This document shows positions 20,339 to 30,591 of a stretch of 64,000 nt of DNA, piece after piece; the first letter of the stretch is position 1; each line of letters begins with the position of its first letter. The notes below the pieces were generated by a model. The model was not told the DNA's origin and did no database searches. It saw nothing but the letters and a program-made list of their open reading frames with translations. The translations under genes were made by a program, and so were the position numbers. Source of the stretch: Odontocerum albicorne. Lineage: Eukaryota; Arthropoda; Insecta; Trichoptera; Odontoceridae. The stretch covers positions 13,263,592 to 13,327,591 of the forward strand of contig OX463862.1 of NCBI GenBank assembly GCA_949825065.1. Direction: 5' to 3'.

Positions 20339-20435
20339 TCCGGCAGCGAATTCACCAGGAATCGAACCTAGAGTGTTCGTTTGCTTATCGTAAATGCCCA
20401 CCGTTAGACCACAGTCCCCGACAACGCAAGTTTAG
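20339..20435 (-). repeat. tRNA-like SINE head, minus strand
   Basis: The minus strand reads 'gactgtggtctaacggtggg' (A-box-like) and 'aggttcgattcctggtgaat' (B-box). The B-box part resembles SINE 3 ('ggttcgattcctggcggatt'). No acceptor pairing. Confidence 0.45.
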
Positions 20436-20785
20436 TACAATACAACCTTCAAACTAAAACTAAGCGTACTGTACTAAATAAATCAGTACGTCTGGTCACT
20501 TGAACCACGAAATTATTACGCAGTTCGGAGAAATGACGTGGCAAAGACCCGCAGGGAAACGACGAAAACAGCTGCTTCTGTGAAACTGGCGAAACATTTA
20601 AATGTGAAGTCGTGACATTCAAATTGGATACACACGTCGACTTCTACCTAACAGACTCGGAAGAAGGGAAAGAACGCCAAATGGATAACACATTTCCCTC
20701 ATAGAGCTCCTACGATTCGCTGCCTTGCCACGTTTCTTTCATTCAAAATATAATTCACTTGATCTAACCATACTTTCCTTTGTCT

Positions 20786-21014
20786 ATGTTGTTTATAGTT
20801 AAGACATTAACGTTGTGGAGGTTTAAAGACATTGTAATTTATTTTTATCAAACACTGTTTATTCCACTTTTTTGTGACGGTATAACCCTACCGGTTTCAA
20901 GGCTTTCAGTCTTGTTTGCGCTCCCCTGAAGATGAGATGAAAGGCTTGAAACCGGTAGGGTTATACCGTCACAAAAAAGTGGAATAAACAGTGTTTGATA
21001 AAAATAAATTACAA
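20786..21014. mobile_element. Penelope-like terminal fold-back, copy P2
   Basis: Flanked by a perfect 12-bp duplication tttcctttgtct (20774-20785 and 21015-21026). Arms of about 75 bp share 'tatcaaacactgtttattcc' and 'cggtataaccctaccggttt'. The unpaired outer end 'gttaagacattaacgttgtg' marks one side. It is an inserted terminus-only copy with no protein. Confidence 0.85.
20918..20962 (+). ncRNA. Hammerhead-ribozyme-like motif in P2
   Basis: Core ctgaaga, a short stem-loop, gaaa, then the self-complementary accggt with gta as the expected cleavage triplet. The ccc before the core pairs with ggg after gta as stem I. One unpaired base sits at the foot of stem II, unlike the consensus. Hammerheads are known in Penelope-like terminal repeats. 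Activity is not implied. Confidence 0.4.
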
Positions 21015-21202
21015 TTTCCTTTGTCTTTCTCTAGTAGCACGGCCTTCCACTCGCATTTTCAATATATGTTTATGTTGTTAGTCTTTCTTCGTTCATTCGA
21101 GTCACGTGTCCAAACCTTCTCAGAGTACTCTTTTTAATTTCACTTAACACTTCAGTCTTAAGTTCACATTTACACCCCACGCTTTCTTCTCATTAACACT
21201 TC

Positions 21203-21404
21203 AACCAGCTGACGCCCTAGGTTCGATTCCTGGCGGATTCACTTTCAAACTTTGACCATTTTGAATCTGAATTAATGTTTTTTTTCTGTAGCTTATTCTT
21301 ACAGCGCTATTAAACAACACAGAAATAGCGCTATATAAAAGTTTGCCGAATGACGAGCTGCTGTAGATTGAATATACGTCATGGAAGTTCAATTTCCTTT
21401 TCAT
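21203..21404 (+). mobile_element. SINE 3, copy 1
   Basis: Starts 'tgacgccctaggttcgattc' (B-box) 'ctggcggattcac'. Then come an A/T-rich body and 'tagcgctatataaaagtttg'. It matches 26889-27115 in order. Confidence 0.6.
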
Positions 21405-21569
21405 CGTACCTTTGGGTTTGATTTATCAGGATAGTGTGTTTGCTGAAGTGTAACAGCTTGCACACAATAAACCAAAAATATACACACAGGCGTTTTCCAT
21501 CTACAAGATGGCTGTTAATTATATTCGATTACTAGGGATATCCTATCATCGTACTTATAGCAGATTTTG

Positions 21570-21660
21570 TTACTATCTAGTTCGAGTATATATGTTTTAA
21601 TGCCCCATGGACTTTCATTCCTATCGCCACATGTCGTTCGAATTATTTCGTAACTCTTGA
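21570..21660 (-). mobile_element. LINE A short fragment
   Basis: 'gttcgagtatatatgtttta', 'tgccccatggactttc' and 'tcgttcgaattatttcgtaa' follow the order seen at 53978-54055. Confidence 0.55.
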
Positions 21661-21944
21661 ATAAATAATCAATTTAGGTACATTTATAAATACATTCCGA
21701 GATCGCAAATATACGAGTATATCAAACTAACTGCAGAAAATACATTTAAGAGAAAAGTTATCAAAATATCTGGACTCATCTCGTACACTCCCCCTACCCC
21801 CGAAATACACCCCTATCAATATAGGGCGAGCCCGGCCGCGAGGACATCTGATATTTTACAGCCTTTCATAATCTGTAAAAAATACTACTTAAATAGTAAA
21901 ACTCTTGAATCATTTTTCACCTATATACTGCGGAATCGAGCCTA

Positions 21945-21996
21945 CAGCCTCCGTGTTGGGAGACATGCGTCTTACCAACTAGACTACGGAGGTCGT
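21945..21996 (-). mobile_element. SINE 1 head, minus strand
   Basis: Complement reads 'gacctccgtagtctagttgg', 'taagacgcatgtctccca' and 'ggctcgattccgc'. Tail absent. Confidence 0.6.
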
Positions 21997-22343
21997 ATAT
22001 TACCAGTGCACAAGTGCAAAAGGTGCACATTGACTGTTGAAAGTTTTTCTAAAAAGAAATACTCCAATTAACAAGAGCTATAAAACCAGAAGACCGTTTT
22101 TATTGAACACATGTAACCTTATGCATCAGACAACAAGTGTCCATTGACCTTAATTGGTCATATTAATTACCTTGCTCTTCATTATGGTGGCATATCTCCA
22201 ACGAACGTTCATGACGTTTGACACAGATGCCATGAAAACAGAGGAACGAGGTGATGCGGGCAACCGTATTACCCTAGAGGCCCTTTGAGGCCATGAGATA
22301 GACACCACTTTCAGATACTTAACACGGTATATATTTTCAAGTA

Positions 22344-22783
22344 TTGACCTACAAAACTCTATCCACAGACTACAGTAATACATCGCTTAATGAATCTATT
22401 GATCTACAAAACTCTATCCACAGACTACAGTAATACATCGCTTAATGAATATATTGATCTACAAAACTTTATCCACAGACTACAGTAATACATCGCTTAA
22501 TGAATCTATTGATCTACAAAACTTTATTCACAGACTACAGTAACACATCGCTTAATGAATCTATTGATCTACAAAACTTTATTCACAGACCACAGTAATA
22601 CATCGCTTAATGAATCTATTGATCTACAAAACTTTATTCACAGACCACAGTAATACATCGCTTAATAAATCTATTGATCTACAAAACTTTATTCACAGAC
22701 TACAGTAACACATCGCTTAATGAATCTATTGATCTACAAAACTTTATTCATAGACTACAGTAATACATCGCTTAACGAAGCTA
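22344..22783. repeat. 55-bp tandem array, 8 units
   Basis: Unit 'ttgatctacaaaactttatt', 'cacagactacagtaatac', 'atcgcttaatgaatcta'. Neighbouring units differ at one to three positions, so the array is young or homogenised. It lies just left of Penelope remnant P3. Confidence 0.95.
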
Positions 22784-22883
22784 TCTTCAGATTAAATTAA
22801 AATTTGAAACTTTCCCGCAGGAAGACGAACTACAAAGAAATTTTTGTGCTGACACATTCGGGTTTAGGTGAAGTGTATTGTAC

Positions 22884-23575
22884 GTGTATAGTATATTGTT
22901 TATAGTTAAGGCATTAACATTATGAATGTTTAAAGACATTGTCATTTGTTTTATCAAACACTGTTCATTCCACTTTTTGTAACGGTATAACTCTACCGGT
23001 TTTAAGGCTTTCACCTCATCATCATGGGAGCACAAACAAGACTTCATTCTGTTCGAACTGGTACCGAGATACACACTTCTAACGGTCAACATTCGGGTTG
23101 GAGATTGTGGGTGTGGATTCTATATAGAAAGACAGGAAGATCATTTGAAAAGAGATTCCGTGAACACAAATCCGCCTTAACAAATCCTCTAATTTATTCT
23201 AAAATGGCTAATCATTGTCACCGTGAAAATCATACATTATCTATCGATGATACCAAATTCTTACATATCAGTAGTAACGGACAGAATAAAGGCCCCAGAA
23301 ATGTTTTCAATGCATCGGGGTGAACATCTGGCAAACACATATTCCCAGAATCTCGCCACTGCTCACTGAAGTTGTCTCCTGCCTCCCTCTACCTTCAATC
23401 CTCGATCCGAATGTTTACCTTTAGAAGTGTATATGTCGGTACCAGTTGGAACAGAATTCAGTATTGTTTGTGCTCCCTGATGATGAGGTGAAAGCGTTGA
23501 CACCGGTAGGGGTAAACCGTTACATAAAGTGGAATAAACAGTGTTTGATAAAATTAATTACTATGTATATAGTGT
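22884..23575 (+). mobile_element. Penelope-like remnant P3 with GIY-YIG endonuclease
   Basis: The left 22884-23100 is an inverted copy of the 3' UTR and terminus. Then comes the endonuclease reading frame on the plus strand, a 3' UTR (23324-23475) and the terminus again (23476-23575, 'tggaataaacagtgtttgat'). This end inversion is typical of Penelope-like insertions. The reverse transcriptase is missing. Confidence 0.8.
23095..23323 (+). pseudogene. Penelope-like GIY-YIG endonuclease, 3' part
   Basis: Reads KTGRSFEKRFREHKSAL, then TNPLIYSKMANHCHRENHT, then SIDDTKFLHISSNGQNKGP to a stop. TGR..E.RF.EH matches the GIY-YIG nuclease of Penelope-like elements, including the catalytic Arg/Glu-region pattern. 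Compared with P4, which encodes FYIGKTGR, one G is missing in the YIG codons, so the motif is read as ILYRKTGR and the upstream frame is lost. Confidence 0.75.
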
Positions 23576-23886
23576 TTACATCGAATAATGAAACCATACT
23601 CGAACTATATTAAAAAATAACTTGCACCCGAAACCCCGAGTCGGAAGACAGATGTTTTAACCGACTAACCCACCGATATATTGGTTACAATTCTCAATAA
23701 CGATAAATATAAAAGTGAATCGATTGACAGGTTTGCCACGTTTGTCGCGTCAAAGATAAAAGTCAAGTCATAAACACCATATTTGGAAGCATGGCATTTA
23801 GGAAGCAGGCCATTCGGTAGACTGAGTCGGCGCTTCCTGGATATAATACGTTGGCTGACCTGGAAAGAGAAAACGGGAGGGACTGA

Positions 23887-24095
23887 AGACCTCCGTGGTA
23901 TAGTACTCTAATTGATAAGACCCCTGTCACCCGGCCCGGGAATTGCGAGTTCAATTTCCGTTGGTACTTATTTTTTTTTTACGAAACGGTTCCAGTCTGA
24001 TTTACTCTCAGAGATCTTCATCATCTTTCTGAATGGTAGGAAGACATTGACACATAGCAATGATCCCGTCAGGTTGTGCTTTATACAATGAAATA
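23887..24095 (+). mobile_element. SINE 1, near full length
   Basis: Head 'gacctccgtggtatagtact' carries a small insertion before 'aattgataagacccctgtca'. B-box 'gagttcaatttccgt'. Poly-T, body 'tccagtctgatttac', then a weakly kept tail with 'caatgatcccgtcaggttgt'. Confidence 0.65.
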
Positions 24096-24186
24096 GTAAT
24101 ATTATATAATACTGTTGGGATGGAAAATTTGATGGATCTTCAGAAGGGCTTTATCGAAGAGGTTAGGGTTCATGTGGAGCTGTAAG

Positions 24187-24800
24187 GTTATTTATTTATT
24201 TAACACTTTTATTGCAATACAATCTGGCGGGCTTATTGCCAGGCGGCAATCTCTTCCAACCAACCAGACAAAAGTAAATGAAGCAAGTTACGTGGTCGCA
24301 TAAATCATTCAAATGACTATCCATCGCCACGAAATCCATAAACATATACGTGAGAACATGCCCACTAACCCCACAAAGACGGACAATCACCCGAACATTA
24401 TTTTTCATATAAAGTGAGATATCATCAATCAAAAGGAAAGGAAAGGATGGTGGAAAGGAAAGGAAAAGAAAAATCAGGAATGAAACACGTTATTTTACTG
24501 ACTAGAAATTGAGAGTTTTTTCAGTAGCTTCTTAAAGCATGCCAAGGACGGAGCGAGTCTTATATTGGTTTGTAACTGATTCCAGAGTCTCACTGCATGG
24601 ACAGTAAAGGACGACGTAAAGAAAGAGGAGCGGTGAACTGGAAAGGCCAATAAACAATGTCTGTTTGAGCGTAGCGCTAATCCATGATTGGAAAGACGGT
24701 GAAAATTTTCGGCGAGATAAGAGGGTGCGGCGGGACAGTTAAGGATATTATACAATAGAGACAGTATTGAGGGTAACGCAAATAATAATAGCAAAAAGAC
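24187..24800 (-). pseudogene. LINE B, C-terminal coding end plus 3' UTR, minus strand
   Basis: Minus strand from 24794: LALRSNRHCLLAFPVHRSSF, FTSSFTVHAVRLWNQLQTNI, APSLACFKKLLKKLSISSQ*. The F.VR..RLWN.L pattern near the C terminus is typical of Jockey/CR1-like non-LTR elements. The 3' UTR then runs to 24187 with the tail 'ggcaataagcccgccagat' and a T/A-rich end. 5'-truncated but open through the retained coding part. Confidence 0.8.
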
Positions 24801-24861
24801 ACATTTTTTTGATAAAATAAATCAAACACTTATTTTTTATTCACCACTGTTTTATTTAAGT

Positions 24862-24917
24862 TCACTACCGGTTTCAAAGAGCACCGTCTTCCTCGTCAGT
24901 TGAAGTTGAACTAAATT
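24862..24917 (-). ncRNA. Hammerhead-ribozyme-like motif in P6
   Basis: On the minus strand: ctgacga, stem gaaga/tcttt, gaaa, then self-complementary accggt and gta. Outside it, atttagttca pairs with tgaacttaaat (one bulged T) as a distal stem I. The base pair next to the core is A/G, and one extra G precedes stem II, so it may be degenerate. Confidence 0.4.
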
Positions 24918-24985
24918 ATGTCTAAAATATATTCACCTGACGAGGAAGACGATGGTTATTGAAGCAGGTAGTTAACTCAAATAAA

Positions 24986-25463
24986 CCTATAGAGGATATG
25001 GTTGTAAAGGCGAAATTGCGGTGGACCGGGCATGTGATACGCATGGGCGATGACATACTCCCAAAACGCGTCTTGTGCGGGAAAATGGTGGGCAAGCGAA
25101 GAGTTGGTGGGCAGAGGAAGCGCTATAATGATAGTCTGCGAGAGTCGCTTACTATGTGCGGGGCGCCTGAGGACTGGGAGCAGGTGGCTCGGGACCGTGA
25201 GGGGTGGAGAGCCGTATATTCTCGGGCTGACGGCGTCTCAGCGGCTAGACGTGTGAGAAAGTCTGCGCGCTGCGAACATGCGTCAACATAGCCAGGCGGC
25301 TCAGCAGGGTCCATATATGTATGTCTGTGGCATTTGCGGGAGGGAGTGCGCATCCAGGATCGGACTGTTCTCTCACAGAAGATCACACGATCGACGTGGG
25401 AGAACGGTTCAGGACTGACGTTGGAGTAGCGAGAGGATCCGCGACTGCGAGGCCCGGCAATGA
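24986..25463 (+). pseudogene. 5'-truncated LINE insertion with 13-bp duplication and zinc-finger end
   Basis: Flanked by taactcaaataaa at 24973-24985 and 25464-25476. Encodes KAKLRWTGHVIRMGDDILPK, GKRRVGGQRKRYNDSLRESL, PEDWEQVARDREGWRAVY. After a frameshift around 25290 comes MYVCGICGRECASRIGLFSH then RRSHD (25318 on), a C2H2 finger (C-x2-C-x12-H-x3-H), ending VQD*. Such fingers terminate several animal non-LTR elements. Single frameshift, otherwise well preserved. Confidence 0.85.
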
Positions 25464-25499
25464 TAACTCAAATAAAACAGTGGTGAATACAAAATAAAA

Positions 25500-25870
25500 C
25501 ATGCAAAGTGAAACAAAAGTCTTTTTTTAAGATTCAAGAAATAATTACAATAGTCTAGACGAAATATATCATACGAATTAATATGTTTTTATTTCCCTTT
25601 TTGGATGACATCGACATACAAATTTGCACTCTCTAATATTATAGAAGCCTGAAAAAATAGTATAAACTATTCGTCTATCGAAAAAGAGTTTACGATCAAG
25701 AGACACCAATAAATTAACGATCAAGAGACACCAAGAAGTTTGATACAATATTTTAAAACCTCATGACCCACCCCTATCAAGAGGGTGGCATCTTATACTA
25801 ATAAAATAAATAAAAAGGTTTTTTTAATAAGTAATATAAACACCTTGAAATATAATAAAAGATAACCTTA
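25500..25870. repeat. AT-rich flank with short repeat
   Basis: 'agagacaccaagaagttt' with 'aaacctcatgac' (25720-25790) recurs at 26470-26545 on the other side of T3, and loosely at 44690-44750 before T5. No gene. Confidence 0.45.
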
Positions 25871-26408
25871 TACAGGGCCTTAATAAAAAAAATTTAAAAA
25901 AATCTTAAATAAAACACAATTTGCTTTGATTTCAAAAAACTTTTTATTGGTCATTGAAGTATAATATATGCCATTTAAACACAAAAAACAATATCCGCCA
26001 AATGTCCACCTCATGCAGCTCTACAGATGTCCAATCTTTTGTCAAAATTTTCGATGACATTTTGGCATAATTGCGGTTCTAACTCACAAATAACGCTAAT
26101 AATTTCGTCCTCCAGCTCAGGAATTGATTGGGGGTCATTGTTATAGACTTGGGTGTTCACGTAACCCCGAGAAAATAGTCCAACGGTGTCAGATAACATG
26201 GTCTTTGTGGCCAATTAACATCACCGTTTCCGGAGATTACAATAGATACAATAATTCTCAATTTGAACGCGTTGTTATATTGTATACGACTCCATTTTTA
26301 TAAATGCAATACATTAAACTTCTCAAATGTCACAAGACCCAGGCAACTTCGCAACGCCATCTGTGTTTTATCCAAGAATTTAAAAAACCGCTCAATTTTA
26401 AAGACCCT
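25871..26408 (-). mobile_element. Tc1/mariner-like MITE, copy T3
   Basis: The right end is well kept, 'aaaaccgctcaattttaaag' then 'accct', next to TA. The left end is decayed (cagggccttaataaa). The minus strand retains GYVNTQVYNNDPQSIPELED, IISVICELEPQLCQNVIENF and DKRLDICRAA. It has the same N/C fusion as T2. Confidence 0.75.
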
Positions 26409-26888
26409 ATACATAGCTTATATAAAATTAAAACAAGGTTACTTTGTTTTATAACACTTTGATGCCATTTGAGACACCAAGAAATTGGATGTAAGCTTTT
26501 GAAACCTCATGACTGATAACAAATCTCCATCAAGAAAGTTGGTTTATTATAACTGTTTCAAACGCGTTAGAAAGAAACGTTATACTTTCACATTATTAAA
26601 AATCTAGAAGGGCGCTCTAACAAATCAAATAATGGGCTTTGGAAATAAAGGATCCAATCATACGAACAAATAACAAAGAGAGGGTGAGAATTGTATGGAA
26701 GCGTGGGTCTTGCGTCCGCACTCCAACTGGGGGCTTTTAAAAGCTTACAAAACACTACAGAGGGATGGATTGGGGTGGTTTTAGGCCAAAGGTCCAGAAA
26801 CACTAAGTACAATCTGAAAGTATCTGAAAAATCTTGCTTTATTTTGCTTACTAAAAAAATAACTGTTAGCAATCACGCTAAGTAAAGT
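26409..26888. other. No recognised gene
   Basis: Contains the second copy of the 'caccaagaaattgg' short repeat (26470). A frame at 26691-26885 has no motif that I recognise. Confidence 0.4.
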
Positions 26889-27115
26889 GACGCCCTAAGT
26901 TCTATTTCTGGCGGATTCACTTCTAGACTGGATTTAAGCTTAGAACATTTAACATTTAAATTTATATTTTTATGTAACTTATCAAAAAATTTCATAGCAA
27001 TACAATAAATAGCGCAATATAGACGACTCCGCCTAGCGAAATACTGTAGCAAATTAGACCAGCCGATCGCCTTGAAAGCTTGATCTCCTTGCCATCGAAA
27101 CTTTGGTTTCATCTG
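26889..27115 (+). mobile_element. SINE 3, copy 2
   Basis: 'tgacgccctaagttctattt' and 'ctggcggattcactt' match 21203. The B-box has decayed, and the 'agcgcaatatag' remnant corresponds to the tail. Confidence 0.55.
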
Positions 27116-27688
27116 TCAAGACTTACTGATGCAGCAGCTTTCCGCAGAATGGCTGACAATCATACTGGAACACGATAGATAGCCTATTGTTATTGTATTG
27201 TAACACTATTTTACAATACAATAACATTAGGCTGTCTATCGCGTTTTTCTTCGTCTGTGAAAAAATGTGGAAGAAAAAAAAACAAGTTCGAATGTACTCG
27301 TATTATTATTTTTAAGTTCGTAAAATTTAATAATCGGTCAATTTTACTAATTTCCCAGTTAAAATAGTCGAATTTAAAATAAAATTGTTTATATTTAGAT
27401 CCCAAGTTTATCGCTTGTGGGGGATGAGAACGGTGGTAGGCTCAACGGGGCGGAAGGGGGAGTAGGCACTTGTGGAATGCCTATAATAGCACGTACGCCA
27501 ATCTTTTCTGTGACACTTCTGACCTACAAAATCAAACACTATATTTACAAGGAATATAATCATTAAACGAAACACAAAAACGGACCAAAATAAAGGTGGT
27601 TATTTTTTTAAGAAACACCACCTTTAGTTAATGAACAATACGTACAAAATAAACGTTTCTTTAAATTCATTCCGAAGAAAAAAAATGT
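27116..27688. other. No gene; strong hairpin at 27173-27243
   Basis: 'cgatagatagcctattgtta' is nearly the complement of 'taacattaggctgtctatcg', with about 30-bp arms around a short T-rich loop. This could be a small MITE. The remainder is AT-rich. Confidence 0.55.
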
Positions 27689-27740
27689 AATTTATTTCAT
27701 CAAACAATGTTTATTCCACTTTTTTGTAACGGTATATATA

Positions 27741-27784
27741 ACCTTACCGGTTTCAAGGCTTTTACCTCATCTTCAGGGGAGCAC
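27741..27784 (-). ncRNA. Hammerhead-ribozyme-like motif in P4
   Basis: Minus strand: tcccctgaagatgagg, loop, ccttgaaaccggtaagg. The core ctgaaga and gaaa, the self-complementary accggt and gta are intact. The base after the core is unpaired as in P2. One of the better preserved copies. Confidence 0.4.
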
Positions 27785-28008
27785 AAACAAGACTAAATTC
27801 TGTTCGAACTGGCACCGATATACACGCTTCAACGGTTTGAGACATTCAAGTTGGGGGCTGAGGGGTGAGGGAAGCATGGGACGATCTCGGCCAGCAGCGG
27901 AGAGATTCTGGGAATATACTCGTACGTATTTACCAGATGTTCGGATCGATGTACTGACTTAGAATTTTCTAGGGCCTCTAATCTGTCCACTTTATTTTCG
28001 TTACTACT

Positions 28009-28270
28009 TCTCCCTGGCTCCATCCCAACTCATTGTCTGCGAAGACTGTTGGGGTCAGCTCTCCTCATCCTCAGGTTGTATGCTCTTCTGTCCCGGACTA
28101 CGTCCCCCAGGCCGTGCCTCTGCATCAGGTTATCTTTTTGCACCACCCGTGAATTCTTTGGTCTTCCTCTGGTTGTTATTCGAGGAAGATCCATGGAGAT
28201 TGCCTGGTTCACAATGTGATCGGGTGCTCTGCGTCCAACGTGCCCATACCATCTCAATCCAACGTGCCCA
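28009..28270 (-). pseudogene. LINE C-terminal insertion in P4
   Basis: Flanked by tactact (28002-28008 and 28271-28277). The uninterrupted Penelope sequence at 23262-23285 joins exactly there. The minus strand encodes MRWYGHVGRRAPDHIVNQAI, RGRPKNSRVVQKDNLMQRHG and DRRAYNLRMRRADPN, a non-LTR retrotransposon C terminus. 262 bp, strongly 5'-truncated. Confidence 0.8.
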
Positions 28271-28440
28271 TACTACTGATATGTAAGAATTTGGCATCAT
28301 CGATAGAAAATGTATGGTTTTCACGGTGACAATGATTAGCCATTTCAGAATAAATTAGAGGATTTGTTAAGGCGGATTTGTGTTCACGAAATCTATCTTC
28401 CTGTCTTTCCTATATAGAAATGATCACAGTCAGCACATAA

Positions 28441-29211
28441 AAGTTTATACACACCACTGTTGCTAAGTATTCTATTTTTGCCTTTCCCATTAAATAAGAG
28501 TTAACGGAGGTTAAAATAGTGTAAAATTTATGTGAATTTATATGAATATTTTTGGTTATTTCGTATATGTTTATAAAAAAAAAATCTTTTACACCTAGGC
28601 AGAATTATTTTGGCGTTTCGCAGAAATGCCCAAAGATTTACTTTTTTCAATTTATTATGTGATAAAGATGTTTTTGTCCTTTTTAAAATAATAATACCTC
28701 ACCTTTTCATTTGGGATTTACCATTCTTTTCGTTTTCAAAAGAGCCTACCCTCATAATTGTTTTAAGGACACAAACATAAAATAAAATAACTCGAGGCAT
28801 TATCAATTTTACACCACGTGTAAAAGGGGTAGGGAAAGCAAACGAAATATTATGTTAGAACCCAAATCTTTATTACAAAGTGCCTTCGAAATATTCTCAT
28901 ATTTTATTTAACAGGGGATAGTGGAAAATTTTGAAAGCCTGAAAATGGTTGTTTGCCTAGCAATTTTTACTTGTTTGTATAAAGGATGTGAAAGCTTGTT
29001 AAATTTAATTTTAACAAAATACATAATCACTTAACGCTTTTTATTAAATAAACTTTACGTATAAAATATTTTATCTACCGTGGATATACATTTACTGATT
29101 TAGTAAATATAATACTTGTATAAATAATTAAGTGTTTGTGAATGAAGAGAAATTGTTGGAAAAAATGTCAAGGTTCTCACGGCCTACATCTTTCTATTTG
29201 AATAATTCCAT
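28441..29211. other. No recognised feature
   Basis: AT-rich DNA with no motif-bearing frame, TIR or tRNA signal found on either strand. Confidence 0.45.
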
Positions 29212-29330
29212 AGTGTAGACGGGAGGGAGGTGAAATAGTTCCATAGTGTAGACGGGAGGTGAAATAATTCCATAGTGTAGACGGGAGGTGGAATAATTCA
29301 ATAGTGTAAACGGGAGGTGAAATAAATCGA
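29212..29330. repeat. 29-bp tandem array, 4 units
   Basis: Unit 'ttccatagtgtagacgggag' + 'gtgaaataa'. The first unit has a four-base duplication (gggagggagg). It lies immediately beside the LINE B tail at 29332. Confidence 0.9.
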
Positions 29331-29331
29331 A

Positions 29332-30010
29332 TCTTATTTATTTAACACTTTTATTGCAAATACAAACTGGCGAGATTATTGCCAGGCGGCAATCTCTTCC
29401 AGCCAACCAAACAAAAGTAAATGAAGCAAGTTACATGGTCGCATAAATCATTCAAAAATCTATCCATCCCCACGAAATCCATAAACACAAACGTGAGCAC
29501 ATGCCCACGAACCCCACAAAGACGGACAATCATCCAAACATTATTTTTCATATAAATTGAGATATCATCAATCAAAAGGAAAGGAAGGGATGGTGGAGAG
29601 GGGAGGAAAAGAAAAATCAGGAATAAACACGTTATTTTACTGACTAGAAATTAAGAGTTTTTTCAGTCGCTTATTAAAGCATGCCAAGGACGGAGCGGGT
29701 CTTATATTGGTTTGTAACTGATTTCAGAGTCTCACTGCATGGACAGTAAAGGACGACGTAAAAAAAGAGGAGCGGTGAACTGGAAAGGCCAATAGACAAT
29801 CTCTGTTTGAGCGTAGCGCTAATACAATATATGGAGAACATAAAACATTCTTCCTCGGTAATTCAGCCAACAGGAGGATCCTCCTAAACTCTGACAGTGT
29901 TGAACTAAACGTGTCTACATCCGAGTCAGCTATCGCGTTATACCCTCGGTACATTCTTACTACTGGGTTATAGAAGCCGCCGATGTTACTTCTAAACGTA
30001 GCTACGCTGA
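29332..30010 (-). pseudogene. LINE B, C-terminal coding end plus 3' UTR, minus strand
   Basis: Encodes SNIGGFYNPVVRMYRGYNAI, FSSTLSEFRRILLLA, ALRSNRDCLLAFPVHRSSF and FTSSFTVHAVRL in one frame from 30014. It extends further 5' than the copy at 24187. The UTR is collinear with that copy and ends in the shared tail. Confidence 0.75.
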
Positions 30011-30591
30011 ACAAATCAGGTATTCTAAGAAAACGAAAGGAATCACTTAAATCAATATGTTACAGGGTCGCAGGTGAAGTTGGGCAATGTTTATTATATC
30101 TACTTTGAAGGGATAGGACACTTTTAGAATAAGAAATACGAAATTCATAAATGATAAATATTAAACAGTACCCAAGAAAAAAAAATGGGAAAGGGCGCCT
30201 AAACACAATGAAACCGTCTGCTACCATATTCTTCAGTGTCGCCATTAATGTAATGTATTGCATAACCCTGGGATACGCACGAGGAATTTAGGGTCCTGTC
30301 TGACTAATGCGAGATGGTTATCACTGGGAACGGGATAATTTCACGGAGAAATATCGGGCGTTTCCGCTACCCGGAGCAGAAATGTGGCCTTCGAGGATAA
30401 CAGCATTATTAAGGAAAACCCAACTATTCAAACTGGGCCCTGCAGGTACCTACATATTAGGTCTCCTCTCATCAGGGGACGATAATATTATTTGAGAAGT
30501 TTAAGACCACAGGCAATAGATTACACAGGATATTGTTTGAGTGATAGCATTATTATCATGTTTTATATGTAAAATACAGACAAGTGTATTT
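30011..30591. other. No recognised gene
   Basis: May include more decayed LINE B upstream of 30060, but no motif is secure. Short frames only. Confidence 0.4.

Larger units (their letters stand above)
20690..21190 (-). mobile_element. LINE A fragment split by P2
   Basis: Left part 20690-20785 ends in tttcctttgtct. After the 229-bp P2 insertion the same 12 bases return and the LINE continues 'tttctctagtagc', 'ccttccactcgcattttc', 'ccaaaccttctcagagtact' and 'gtcttaagttcacattta'. Minus strand, non-coding now. Confidence 0.75.
24826..25497. mobile_element. Second Penelope-like fold-back (P6) split by a LINE
   Basis: Inverted arms 'ttcaccactgttttattta' (24839) and 'aaataaaacagtggtgaa' (25470) enclose two hammerhead-like blocks (ctgacgaggaagacg). 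It differs in sequence from P1-P5, so it is another subfamily. A LINE fragment with a 13-bp duplication sits in its right arm. Confidence 0.65.
27690..28440 (-). mobile_element. Penelope-like remnant P4, minus strand, split by a LINE
   Basis: From right to left: GIY-YIG codons (28430-28280, with FYIGKTGR, EMANHCHREN and DDAKFLHIS pieces across frameshifts), a LINE insertion, the endonuclease C terminus and 3' UTR (28001-27795), then the terminus with hammerhead-like motif and 'tggaataaacattgtttgat'. It is collinear with P3, which serves as the uninterrupted reference. Confidence 0.8.

Noticed and set aside
22344..22783. Possible CRISPR array (55-bp regular repeats)
   Set aside because: Plain head-to-tail repeats with no unique spacers, in eukaryotic DNA with no cas genes. 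The same applies to the 50-bp, 49-bp and 24-bp arrays.
25123..25386. Minus-strand frame opposite the LINE with zinc finger
   Set aside because: Shadow of the sense-strand coding sequence; no independent motif.
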